Assembly (NCBI GenBank): GCA_958421275.1
Contig: CATZLI010000002.1
Span: forward strand, 124,001-188,000
Source of the DNA: an uncultured Collinsella sp.
GTDB lineage: Bacteria > Actinomycetota > Coriobacteriia > Coriobacteriales > Coriobacteriaceae
Direction of reading: 5' to 3'
Length of the DNA: 64,000 nucleotides
In this document: positions 15,997 to 23,803 of the stretch, one piece after another
Layout: the number at the start of each line of letters is the position of its first letter
How positions within the stretch are numbered: the stretch's first letter is position 1
The notes under the pieces: model-generated
What the model was told of the DNA's origin: nothing
The model's database searches: none
Seen by the model: the letters and a program-made list of their open reading frames with translations, nothing else
Position numbers and translations under genes: made by a program

Positions 15997-16998
15997 ATGG
16001 ATACACTGCTCGAGGCCATTGACGTCTGCGATGTCGATGGCTTTTGCTATGGCAACTATACGGACGAGGAGGCCGGCACCGGTTGCACCGTAATCGTGGC
16101 ACCCGAGGGCGCCACCGGCGGCATTGACGTTCGCGGCGGTGCTCCGGCATCGCGCGAAACCGACCTGCTGCGACCCGAGAACACCGTCGACAAGGTCCAC
16201 GCTGTCTGCCTTTCGGGTGGATCGGCCTTTGGCCTCGAGGCTGCAAGCGGCGTCGCTCGCGAGCTTGAGAGCCGCGGCATCGGCCTTCCCGTCGGCCCCA
16301 CGCAGGTGCCTATCGTGTGCTCCAGCTGTATCTTCGACCTCACCTTTGGTAACCCCACCGTTCGCCCTGACATTGAGGCCGGCATCGCCGCGGTGCGCGA
16401 AGCACTCGACCACACCCCCACCAGGCTCGAACAGGGCAACGTGGGCGCCGGCACGGGCGCTACCGTGGGTAAGCTCATGGGCCCCGCTACCTGCATGAAG
16501 GCCGGCCTTGGCGCTGCCGCCGTGGCGCTCGGCCCCATCAAGGTGGGCGCCGTGGTCTCGGTCAACGCCTGCGGCAACGTTGTCGACCCCTTCACCGGCG
16601 AGTGGGTCGCCGGTATGCGCGCCGCAGCCGATAGCGACCAGATTGTCGACATGGAACTCGCAGCCTTTGCCGCCGCCGGATCCATGCAGATGCCGCTCGA
16701 CCGCACCAACACCACCATCAGCTGCATCGTCACCAACGTGGAACTCACTAAGGCACAAGCTACCAAGGTCTCCCAGATGGCCGCAGACGCCTACGCACAC
16801 GCCATCCGCCCCACACACACCACCAACGACGGCGACACCATCTACACCCTCGCCAGCGGCAAACTGGGCGCCCAGGCAAGCGCCGCCGTTCCCCTAGACC
16901 TGCTGGGCATGCTCGCAGTAAGGGCCCTGGAAACTGCCATCGTAAACGGAGCCAAAACCGCCAAAACCTCCCACGGCATCCCCGGCGCCGCGAAGTAG
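15997..16998 (+). CDS. P1-family (DmpA/BapA-type) peptidase
   Basis: A 333-residue member of the Ntn-hydrolase-like peptidase family P1/S58, which includes D-aminopeptidase DmpA and beta-peptidyl aminopeptidase BapA. Such proteins cleave themselves before a Ser or Thr that becomes the nucleophile; here the candidate is Thr239 or Thr240 in RTNTTISCIVTN. The glycine-rich GNVGAGTGATVGKL and the N-terminal GCTVIVAPEGATGGIDVRGG are typical. No signal peptide, so it is cytoplasmic. ATG 15997 has TAGGAG upstream. The physiological substrate is unknown. Confidence 0.85.
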   Translation: MDTLLEAIDVCDVDGFCYGNYTDEEAGTGCTVIVAPEGATGGIDVRGGAPASRETDLLRPENTVDKVHAVCLSGGSAFGLEAASGVARELESRGIGLPVGPTQVPIVCSSCIFDLTFGNPTVRPDIEAGIAAVREALDHTPTRLEQGNVGAGTGATVGKLMGPATCMKAGLGAAAVALGPIKVGAVVSVNACGNVVDPFTGEWVAGMRAAADSDQIVDMELAAFAAAGSMQMPLDRTNTTISCIVTNVELTKAQATKVSQMAADAYAHAIRPTHTTNDGDTIYTLASGKLGAQASAAVPLDLLGMLAVRALETAIVNGAKTAKTSHGIPGAAK

Positions 16999-17010
16999 CC
17001 TAACCTGACC

Positions 17011-17135
17011 GGTTGCCCGGTGGGACTTGGTTATGTTTGCTGCTCTACAGTCCTGGCTCGCACGAAGAGCACATTAAGTGCTCTTCGGCTCGTGCGGAAC
17101 TCGCGACAAACATAACCAAGCTCCACCGGGCAACC
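17011..17135. repeat. Composite inverted repeat element A
   Basis: Outer arms 17011-17039 and 17107-17135 match as reverse complements at 27 of 29 positions. Inside is a core (about 17048-17101) with a perfect 10-bp hairpin, CGAAGAGCAC and GTGCTCTTCG around ATTAA, flanked by GGCTCG-type repeats. The core is nearly the same as that of element B (17230-17339) in opposite orientation, while the outer arms are unrelated. There is no T-tract after the outer stem. It lies just 3' of the P1 peptidase gene. Confidence 0.85.
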
Positions 17136-17229
17136 TACTCAACAAGATCCCCTTCAGCCCAGGCCCCTGTGTACCGCGCGTCTAAGATCTTCAAATACAG
17201 GCAGCCTGACAATCGATTCTTATAGCAGA

Positions 17230-17339
17230 GGCCCCTTGGCCTTTAGTTTGATACAAGTTCCGCACGAGCCGGAAAGCACTTAATGTGCTTTCCGTGCGAG
17301 CAGGACTGTTCGCAGTAGCAAACTAAGGGCCAAGGGGCC
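17230..17339. repeat. Composite inverted repeat element B
   Basis: Outer arms 17230-17250 and 17319-17339 pair at 20 of 21 positions. The inner stem CGGAAAGCAC/GTGCTTTCCG (as read on the minus strand) differs from element A at two pairs by compensatory changes, while the surrounding ~50 bases of the core are conserved. It lies 3' of the glycosyltransferase gene, mirrored relative to element A. Confidence 0.85.
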
Positions 17340-17371
17340 CAGTCAACCTATCAGCAGCGATTACTCAGCAG

Positions 17372-18403
17372 CTAGTTGAATTTGAAGATCTTTGAGGCAA
17401 GACGGTATAGGCCGAGTGTGGTTTTGTCTCCCGCCCGTCCGCGCAGATTGGTGAAGAACCCGACCACGCCGTAGCGGGCACGACGATACATGCGCTCGTC
17501 GTAGGCCTTCAAATCATTCCACAGCGTCTTTAGGCGCTCGTCGGCGCAATCTTCCTCGGAAAGCTTGGTGAGCACCGAGCAGATCGCCATCATCATGGTG
17601 AAATAGCCCATCATGTACGAGCGCAGACGCGACGACTCAACATCGCTGTACAGGTGGTACGACTCCATCATGATGCGCGTCACACGGAACTGCTGGTCCA
17701 GACGCTTGACCATCGTGGCCTCGTTGACACTCTGGCCCTCGCGACCGATAAAGTAGCGATAGAGGTCGATGTCGGCGTAGTACATGGTCTTGCAACGCGG
17801 CAGCGGCACGTAGGCGTAGATGTTGTCCACATAGAACGTGTGCGGCGGCATGGGAAGGTTGGACTCGCGCAGCACATCCGTGCGATAGCACAGGCTGTGC
17901 ATGAGTAGGTTCTGGTCCAGGCGGAAATGACCGATCTGATCCCAGGAAAAGATCTTTTTGCGCGGCAGGGCAAATTTGTAGCCAATAGCGGTATGCGTGC
18001 CCTCGTAAACCTTCTCGTACACGTAGTTCGAGATAAACAGGTCAACGCGCTGGTCGCGCTCCTCAAAGCCACGCAGAATCGACAGCATGGTCGAAAGGGC
18101 AGCGCCGTCAAGCCAGTCGTCCGAATCAACAACCTTGTAGTAGGTGCCCTGTGCCTCGCGCAGACCCGAAAGGACGGCAATACCGTGGCCACCGTTCTCC
18201 TGGTGTACCGCGCGAATGATACCGGGATAACGTGCCTCCCACTCATCGGCCTTATCGGCCGTCTCGTCCTTGGAGCCGTCGTCCACCACGATAATCTCGA
18301 TATCGGTGGCGTAATTGCTCCCCTCCAAGATGGAGGTGATGCAATGGTCCATGTCCTTGGCGGCGTTATACGAGGGAATACCGAATGTTATGACTTTATG
18401 CAT
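17372..18403 (-). CDS. Family 2 glycosyltransferase
   Basis: 343 residues with a GT-A fold N-terminal domain: TFGIPSYNAA at 6-15, EIIVVDDGSKDETADKADEW at 36-55 and the metal-binding acidic motif VVDSDDW at 91-97. No transmembrane segments are obvious, so it acts at the inner face of the membrane. ATG 18403 overlaps the end of glf by eight bases, giving translational coupling. Pairing with UDP-galactopyranose mutase suggests it transfers galactofuranose or extends a galactofuranose-containing surface glycan; the acceptor is unknown. Confidence 0.87.
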   Translation of the reverse strand: MHKVITFGIPSYNAAKDMDHCITSILEGSNYATDIEIIVVDDGSKDETADKADEWEARYPGIIRAVHQENGGHGIAVLSGLREAQGTYYKVVDSDDWLDGAALSTMLSILRGFEERDQRVDLFISNYVYEKVYEGTHTAIGYKFALPRKKIFSWDQIGHFRLDQNLLMHSLCYRTDVLRESNLPMPPHTFYVDNIYAYVPLPRCKTMYYADIDLYRYFIGREGQSVNEATMVKRLDQQFRVTRIMMESYHLYSDVESSRLRSYMMGYFTMMMAICSVLTKLSEEDCADERLKTLWNDLKAYDERMYRRARYGVVGFFTNLRGRAGDKTTLGLYRLASKIFKFN

Positions 18404-19598
18404 GGCAGGCGATAATCTCATCCGAAAGATCGAGGGCGGAATTGGTCACGGTGTCCATATCGTAGTAACGATACTCGGCCAGACGACCCACCGGGTGGAA
18501 GTTCGTCAGGTTCTGGACGCGCTCAAGATAGCGCTCATAGAGCTCACGGTTCTCGGGCTCAAGAATGGCGTAGTACGGCGTCTCGCCCGAGCCGGGCGTA
18601 TAGGCCTTGGAGTACTCCTTCATGATGGTGGTCTTGCCGGACAGGACCTGACCGGTCATGTTCTTGAACTCGGTGATGCGCGTGTAGTCCTCGCTCGTGG
18701 TGTAGTTGACGGTGCCCACGGGCTGGAACTGGTCCATATCGAGCGTCTCGAACTTCATGTCGAGCGTGCGGTACGGTAGCGCGCCCAGATCGAGATTGAA
18801 CAGCTCATCGAGCGGACCGGTGTAGACGATCTCGCCACCATAGACCTTGCCGTCGATCTTGACGGTAGTCTCGTCGATTTCAAAGAGGTCACGGGCGTCC
18901 ACGTCGCAGAACACGTCGATCAGGTCGTGGTCGAGCATGTGCTCAAAGAGCGCCGTGTAGCCCTCCTGCGGCATGCCCTGGAAGGGAGCTTGCGGGAAGT
19001 AGCGGTCATCATCGCCCACAAAGACGGGAACGCGGCCGGTGATCGAGGGATCGATCTGATCGGGCGTCTGGCCCCACTGCTTCATGGTGTAATGCAAAAA
19101 GACGTTCTCGTAGACGTAATCGGCGACCTCGGCAAGATCCGGGTCGTTCTTCTTACGCAGCTCCATAATGGGCACCTTGACATCCTTGCCAAAGGTCTCC
19201 ACGAGCTTCTGATACAGCTCCTCGCCGCGCTCGTCACCAAAGGCGAGCTTGAGACTCGCATGGTTGAAGGGCACGGGCATAAGGGTACCGTTGATGTTGG
19301 CGAGCACCTTGTGCTGATAATCCGTCCACTTGGTAAAGCGCGACAGGAAATTGTGCACGCGCTCGTTAAAAGTGTGATAGATATGCGGACCGTACTCGTG
19401 GATCAGGATTCCGGCCTCGTCAGTGCAGTCATAGGCATTGCCCGCAATGTGGCTACGGCGCTCCAAAACGGCAACACGATAGCCGATGGTCTCGGCAAGA
19501 CGGCGGGCGCAAACGGCACCGGCATATCCAGCACCGACGACAATCATGTCGTACGCGCCGGCGTTAAAGCCTTCAGGCAGGCCTGAGGTAATCTGCAT
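18396..19598 (-). CDS. glf: UDP-galactopyranose mutase
   Basis: A 400-residue FAD enzyme that interconverts UDP-galactopyranose and UDP-galactofuranose. The dinucleotide-binding motif MIVVGAGYAGAVCARRLAE is at about 18-36, followed by ERRSHIAGNAYD; downstream motifs such as YGPHIYHTF, MKQWG and RYFPQAPFQGMP are those that cradle the flavin and UDP-sugar. Length is normal. With the coupled glycosyltransferase it points to galactofuranose in capsule, teichoic or glycolipid polymers. Confidence 0.95.
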   Translation of the reverse strand: MQITSGLPEGFNAGAYDMIVVGAGYAGAVCARRLAETIGYRVAVLERRSHIAGNAYDCTDEAGILIHEYGPHIYHTFNERVHNFLSRFTKWTDYQHKVLANINGTLMPVPFNHASLKLAFGDERGEELYQKLVETFGKDVKVPIMELRKKNDPDLAEVADYVYENVFLHYTMKQWGQTPDQIDPSITGRVPVFVGDDDRYFPQAPFQGMPQEGYTALFEHMLDHDLIDVFCDVDARDLFEIDETTVKIDGKVYGGEIVYTGPLDELFNLDLGALPYRTLDMKFETLDMDQFQPVGTVNYTTSEDYTRITEFKNMTGQVLSGKTTIMKEYSKAYTPGSGETPYYAILEPENRELYERYLERVQNLTNFHPVGRLAEYRYYDMDTVTNSALDLSDEIIACHA

Positions 19599-19696
19599 CG
19601 ATACTCCTTGTCAAAAGCCACGGGCTCGTTAGCTGGGCTTTTCTCGAACATTCTTCGAGACATATTTATCAGAGCGATTATAGCGCTAATGCGTCC

Positions 19697-19702
19697 TATA
19701 AT
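19697..19702 (+). promoter_or_regulatory. Candidate pta -10 box
   Basis: A perfect TATAAT lies 128 bases upstream of the pta start. No good -35 sits 17 bases ahead, so the promoter call rests on the -10 alone. Confidence 0.4.
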
Positions 19703-19755
19703 GAGCTTGCCACACAAGGAAAGCTCAAGCACCGCGGCGTACATAATTGAAAGGT

Positions 19756-19776
19756 AAACCCGCTAGCAGCGGGTTT
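19756..19776 (+). terminator. Hairpin in the pta leader
   Basis: AAACCCGCT (19756-19764) pairs perfectly with AGCGGGTTT (19768-19776) around a three-base loop, followed by ATTC. It sits between the candidate -10 at 19697 and the pta start at 19830. It could stop transcription from upstream or attenuate pta. Confidence 0.5.
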
Positions 19777-19829
19777 ATTCGTGAACAGCCGGGTGCCTGG
19801 AGCTTAGCGAAACGCTTGTAAGGAGTAAC

Positions 19830-20810
19830 ATGAGCGATTTCCTAAACCGTATGAAGTCTGCCGCCAAGGCCGACCTTAAGACGATCGTCCTGCCCGAGGG
19901 CGAGGATCCGCGCACTATCGTCGCGGCCACCAAAATCATCGAGGAGGGCCTGGCAAAGATCGTCATCCTGGGCAACCCCGACGAGATCAACGTTCCCGGT
20001 GCTACCGTCATCGACCCGCGCAATGCCGAGAAGCACGAGGAGTACGCGCAGAAGTTTGCCGAGCTCCGCGCCAAGAAGGGCGTTACCATCGAGCAGGCTC
20101 GCGCCCAGGTGATGGACGCCACCTACTTTGGCACCATGATGGTCAAGATGGGCGATGCCGACGGCCTGGTCTCCGGCGCCTGCCACTCCACCGCCGACAC
20201 CCTGCGCCCCGCGCTTCAGATCCTCAAGACCGCCCCGGGCACCAAGCTGGTCTCGGCCTTCTTCGTGATGTGCACCGACACCCCGCAGTTCGGCACTGAC
20301 GGCACGCTGATCTTCGCCGACTGCGGCCTCAACATCAACCCGTCCTCCGACGAGCTCTCCGAGATCGCCATCGCCTCCGCTCACTCCTGGTCCACCTTCA
20401 TGGGCAACGTTGAGCCGCACGTGGCCATGCTCTCCTACTCCACCATGGGCTCCGCTGGCGGCGAGGTCGCCAAGAAGGTCCAGGAGGCTGTGAAGTTCTG
20501 CAAGGAGAAGGCTCCCGAGCTCGCCATCGACGGCGACCTGCAGCTCGATGCCGCTATTGTCCCCACCGTCGCCCAGCTCAAGGCTCCCGGCTCCTCCGTT
20601 GCCGGCAAGGCCAACGTGCTCGTGTTCCCCGACCTCGAGGCCGGCAACATCGGCTACAAGCTGGTCCAGCGCTTCGCCGGCGCCGACGCCTACGGCCCCA
20701 TCCTGCAGGGCATCGCCAAGCCGGTCAACGATCTGTCGCGCGGCTGCTCTGCTGACGACATCGTGGGTGTCGTGGCCATCACCGCCGTCCAGGCTCAGAT
20801 GGCTGAGTAG
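19830..20810 (+). CDS. pta: Phosphate acetyltransferase
   Basis: A 326-residue single-domain Pta, which converts acetyl-CoA and phosphate to acetyl phosphate. The N-terminus reads LKTIVLPEGEDPRTIVAA; later family segments include DADGLVSGACHSTADTLRPA (about 110-129) and the NVLVFPDLEAGNIGYKL stretch near the C-terminus. It lacks the N-terminal regulatory domain of the long enterobacterial form, as usual in Gram-positives. GTAAGGAG precedes ATG 19830. The two ackA genes lie next door in convergent orientation; together they make ATP and acetate. Confidence 0.96.
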   Translation: MSDFLNRMKSAAKADLKTIVLPEGEDPRTIVAATKIIEEGLAKIVILGNPDEINVPGATVIDPRNAEKHEEYAQKFAELRAKKGVTIEQARAQVMDATYFGTMMVKMGDADGLVSGACHSTADTLRPALQILKTAPGTKLVSAFFVMCTDTPQFGTDGTLIFADCGLNINPSSDELSEIAIASAHSWSTFMGNVEPHVAMLSYSTMGSAGGEVAKKVQEAVKFCKEKAPELAIDGDLQLDAAIVPTVAQLKAPGSSVAGKANVLVFPDLEAGNIGYKLVQRFAGADAYGPILQGIAKPVNDLSRGCSADDIVGVVAITAVQAQMAE

Positions 20811-20825
20811 CGTACGCACTCGCCC

Positions 20826-20956
20826 GAAGGCCGTACGGGCTAACCCCTGAAAACGTCCTCGACCAATGAAACGCCCCCGTTCTGCTCCTTCGGAGCTACG
20901 AACGGGGGCGTTTCTGGTCTGCGGATTGTTTTCAGGGGTTAGCCCGTACGGCCTTC
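20826..20956. repeat. Composite inverted repeat element C between pta and ackA
   Basis: Outer arms 20826-20854 and 20928-20956 are perfect reverse complements over 29 bases. A second stem inside, 20868-20881 with 20901-20914, is a 14-bp GC-rich hairpin ending in TTTC. Each strand could fold into a very long two-tier hairpin between the convergent pta and ackA genes. Same architecture as elements A, B and D but different sequence. Confidence 0.85.
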
Positions 20957-21103
20957 TACCGCTACGTAGCAATTAGGGCATCTGGAGTGGACGGCGGCTT
21001 GGCTACGAGCTGAGGCTGAAGATCTGGATGGCCGGGTGCCGTTGCTGGGAGTGCAGGCGTTACTGGCGATGGTCACTTTGGGACTGGTATTTCCGCCTGC
21101 TAG

Positions 21104-21141
21104 CAAAAAGGCCTCCGGAGCTGTTGCTTTGGAGGCCTTTT
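21104..21141 (-). terminator. Terminator after ackA copy 1
   Basis: AAAAGGCCTCC at 21106-21116 pairs with GGAGGCCTTTT at 21131-21141, giving T-tracts on both strands; it ends the ackA transcript 22 bases past its stop and could also stop pta read-through. Confidence 0.85.
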
Positions 21142-21162
21142 GTTTACTTGCAAATGCGCGCG

Positions 21163-22341
21163 TTAGTTGTTCTTGGTCAGACGCTCGACGTCGTGGGCGA
21201 TCATGTATTCCTCGTCGGTGGGGATGACCATGACCGTGACGGCGGAACCGGCGGCACTGATAACCTGCGGGCCGTTGCCCACAGCCTCGCGGTTCTTGTT
21301 GTTGTCGATGCGTACGCCCAGCCACTCAAAGCAGTCGCAGAAGGCCTTGCGGATCGACCAGTCGTTCTCGCCGATGCCGGCGGTAAAGGTAATGGTGTCC
21401 ACGCCCGCCATGGAAGCGATCATGGAACCGGCCTGCTGCATGGCCTTATAGGCGAACATATCGAAGGCGAGCAGGCAGCGCTCGTCGCCCTCGGAGGCGC
21501 GCGTGCGGATGTCGCGGGCGTCGTTGGAGATGCCCGAGATGGCAAGCAGACCAGACTGCTTGTTCATCATGTCATCGACTTCCTGGTAGCTGTAGCCGCC
21601 CTCGCGCTGCAGGTAGCACACGGTGGCCGGGTCGATGGAACCACAACGGGTGCCCATCATCAGGCCATCGAGCGGCGTGAGACCCATCGTGGTGTCGCGG
21701 CACACGCCGTCCTCGATAGCAGCGAGCGAAGCACCGTTGCCCAGATGGCACGAAAGCAGGCGGTGGCAGCGCGAACCCAGGATCTCCTTGGCCATCATCC
21801 ACTCATAGCGGTGGCTCGTGCCGTGGGCGCCGTACTTGCGCACGTGGTACTTGTCGCAAACGTCCTTGGGCAGCGCGTAGGTGTAGGCAACCTCGGGCAT
21901 GGTCATGTGGAACGAGGTGTCGAAGACCGCCACGTTGGGCAGCTCCGGATACTTCTCACGGCAATACTCAATCGCTGCGGCCTCGCCGTAGTTGTGCAGC
22001 GGAGCAAGCGGTGCCACCTCAAGAATCTTGGCCATAACCTCGTCGTCGACAACCGCGGAATCATCGAAGTGCCAGCCGCCCTGAACGATACGATGCCCAA
22101 TGCCATCAATCGTAAAGTCGGTCTTCTCGAGCTCCTCGAGCACGCGAGCGATAGCAGAGCGATGATCGGGGAAAGGGACCTCCTCGGTCTGCTTAGCGCC
22201 ACCGTTCTCGGAGTGGCCAAAGATGCCCATGTCCGATCCGATACGCTCGCAGTTGCCCTTGGCGAAAACCTTGCGGGTATCGGTATCCAAAAGCTGATAT
22301 TTAAGGCTTGAGCTGCCGGCGTTGACAACAAGTACGTTCAT
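21163..22341 (-). CDS. ackA: Acetate kinase, copy 1
   Basis: 392 residues; transfers phosphate from acetyl phosphate to ADP. Signature MNVLVVNAGSSSLKYQLLDT (phosphate-binding NAGSSS) opens the protein, with GIGHRIVQGG, the second signature around HGTSHR, HLGNGASLAAIEDG and TFTAGIGEN further on. Length is normal. It is the downstream member of a tandem pair; the copy at 22505 is a clear paralogue but differs throughout, so this is an old duplication. A separate promoter region with a TTATCA palindrome lies between them. Confidence 0.93.
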   Translation of the reverse strand: MNVLVVNAGSSSLKYQLLDTDTRKVFAKGNCERIGSDMGIFGHSENGGAKQTEEVPFPDHRSAIARVLEELEKTDFTIDGIGHRIVQGGWHFDDSAVVDDEVMAKILEVAPLAPLHNYGEAAAIEYCREKYPELPNVAVFDTSFHMTMPEVAYTYALPKDVCDKYHVRKYGAHGTSHRYEWMMAKEILGSRCHRLLSCHLGNGASLAAIEDGVCRDTTMGLTPLDGLMMGTRCGSIDPATVCYLQREGGYSYQEVDDMMNKQSGLLAISGISNDARDIRTRASEGDERCLLAFDMFAYKAMQQAGSMIASMAGVDTITFTAGIGENDWSIRKAFCDCFEWLGVRIDNNKNREAVGNGPQVISAAGSAVTVMVIPTDEEYMIAHDVERLTKNN

Positions 22342-22405
22342 GAGACTCCTTCGCAGTGCAATACGGTCGACGCAGGCCCCTTAAGGCGGCCGCATTTTAA
22401 TAAGA

Positions 22406-22422
22406 AGTTATCATATCTTGAT
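22406..22422 (-). promoter_or_regulatory. TTATCA palindrome upstream of ackA copy 1
   Basis: TTATCA and TGATAA lie as an inverted repeat separated by five bases, about 65 bases upstream of the ackA start, in an AT-rich patch. It resembles the half-site layout of Crp/Fnr-type operators, but with an altered spacing; binding protein unknown. Confidence 0.35.
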
Positions 22423-22453
22423 AAATAGATATCAGCATATCGCTCAACGAGCG

Positions 22454-22493
22454 CAAAAGAGGGGCCGAACGGCGCTCGGTCGTCCAGCCCCTC
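22454..22493 (-). terminator. Terminator after ackA copy 2
   Basis: On the minus strand GAGGGGC (22487-22493) pairs with GCCCCTC (22459-22465) and is followed by TTTTGC, 12 bases after the stop of the second ackA. Confidence 0.75.
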
Positions 22494-22504
22494 CCCTCTT
22501 GCAA

Positions 22505-23683
22505 TTACTTGCCGTTGACGATGCGCTCGACGTCGGAAGCGATCATGAACTCCTCGTCCGTAGGGATGACGAAAATCTTGACCTTGGAATCCTTGGCGGA
22601 CAGGCACCAAGCGCCGTCGCCACGCAGGGCATTACGGGCGTGATCCATCTTGACGCCCATAAAGGCCAGACGATCGGCCACGCCAGCGCGAACGGCCGGA
22701 GCGTGCTCGCCGATGCCGGCGGTAAAGACCAGGGTGTCCATGCCGCACATGGAGGTGGCCATCTCGGCGGCCTTAGCGGCAATCTTGTAGACGAACATAT
22801 CGAAGGCGAGCTGAGCCTCGGGGTCACCAGCAGCGGCGAGCTCCTCAACGTTGCGGCAGTCGTTGGTCTTGCCACCGGTCACAGCCAAAAGGCCAGACTT
22901 CTTGTTCATCATCTCGTCGACCTCGTCGAAGGTGTAGCCACCCTCGCGCTGCAGGTAGCACACGGTAGCCGGGTCGATGGAGCCGCAGCGGGTGCCCATC
23001 ATGACGCCGTCGAGCGGCGTCAAGCCCATGGTGGTGTCCATGCACTTGCCGTCCTCGATGGCGCACAGGGAAGCGCCGGAGCCGATATGGCACACGACGA
23101 CCTTGCGGGCCTCGCCGTTGGTCATCTCGGCGACCTTCTTGGAGATGTAACGATAGCTGGTGCCGTGGGCGCCGTACTTACGGATGTGCAGCTTGTCGCA
23201 AACATCCTTGGGAAGGGCGTAGGTCTTGGCGACCTCGGGCATGTTGAAGTGGAAAGCGGTGTCGTAGACCGTGACGTTGGGCAGATCGGGATACTGCTCC
23301 AGGCAGTACTCGATAACGTTGGCCTCGGGGTTGTTGTGCAGCGGCGCCAGCGGGGCGACCTCGCGAATCTTGGCGAGGACGTCCTCGTCGACGAGGGAGG
23401 AATCACCAAAGTACCAACCGCCCTGAACGATACGGTGGCCGATGCCCTCGATCTTGACGCCGTTGGCCTCAAGGTCCTTCAGGACGACCTCGATGGCGAC
23501 CTTGTGGTCGGGGAACTCGATGTTCTCGGTCACCTTCTTGGAGCCATTGGCAGCATGGGTGAAGGTACCACCGGTAAAGCAGACGCGCTCGCAGGAGCCC
23601 TTTGCGGACACCTTATGGGACTTGGTGTCGATGACCTGATACTTAAGGGTCGAAGATCCCGCGTTGACGACCAGAACGTTCAT
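22505..23683 (-). CDS. ackA: Acetate kinase paralogue, copy 2
   Basis: 392 residues, same length and start (MNVLVVNAGSSTLKYQVIDT) as copy 1, with GIGHRIVQGG, HGTSYR, HIGSGASLCAIEDG and TFTAGIGEH. Substitutions include HLGNG to HIGSG and HGTSHR to HGTSYR at family motifs, so it may differ in substrate (propionate or butyrate kinase activity is possible) or regulation. It lies directly upstream of copy 1 on the same strand with its own terminator. Acetate kinase identity is firm at family level, substrate less so. Confidence 0.9.
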   Translation of the reverse strand: MNVLVVNAGSSTLKYQVIDTKSHKVSAKGSCERVCFTGGTFTHAANGSKKVTENIEFPDHKVAIEVVLKDLEANGVKIEGIGHRIVQGGWYFGDSSLVDEDVLAKIREVAPLAPLHNNPEANVIEYCLEQYPDLPNVTVYDTAFHFNMPEVAKTYALPKDVCDKLHIRKYGAHGTSYRYISKKVAEMTNGEARKVVVCHIGSGASLCAIEDGKCMDTTMGLTPLDGVMMGTRCGSIDPATVCYLQREGGYTFDEVDEMMNKKSGLLAVTGGKTNDCRNVEELAAAGDPEAQLAFDMFVYKIAAKAAEMATSMCGMDTLVFTAGIGEHAPAVRAGVADRLAFMGVKMDHARNALRGDGAWCLSAKDSKVKIFVIPTDEEFMIASDVERIVNGK

Positions 23684-23736
23684 GTGTCTCCCTACTAACA
23701 GGCGGTGTGGCGCCGCCAGGTTACATACGCTTCAAT

Positions 23737-23770
23737 AATAAACCCAAACGCCCTCGCGCTCGGGTTTATT
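23737..23770 (-). terminator. Terminator after the MFS gene
   Basis: AATAAACCC (23737-23745) pairs with GGGTTTATT (23762-23770); on the minus strand the stem runs into TTTATTATTG. It lies about 34 bases past the MFS stop. Confidence 0.6.
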
Positions 23771-23803
23771 GCGTTGATATATAAGTTATCGGTGCCTAAA
23801 TAC

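Noticed and set aside
16999..17371. The two palindromes considered as ordinary bidirectional terminators
   Set aside because: Stems of 21-29 bp enclosing a conserved core, with no T-tracts after the outer arms, are not what intrinsic terminators need, though terminating activity of the inner stems is not excluded.
19842..20972. A 376-codon minus-strand frame opposite pta
   Set aside because: Shadow of pta; low-complexity Gly/Leu/Val/Asp translation and it extends into the palindrome downstream of pta.
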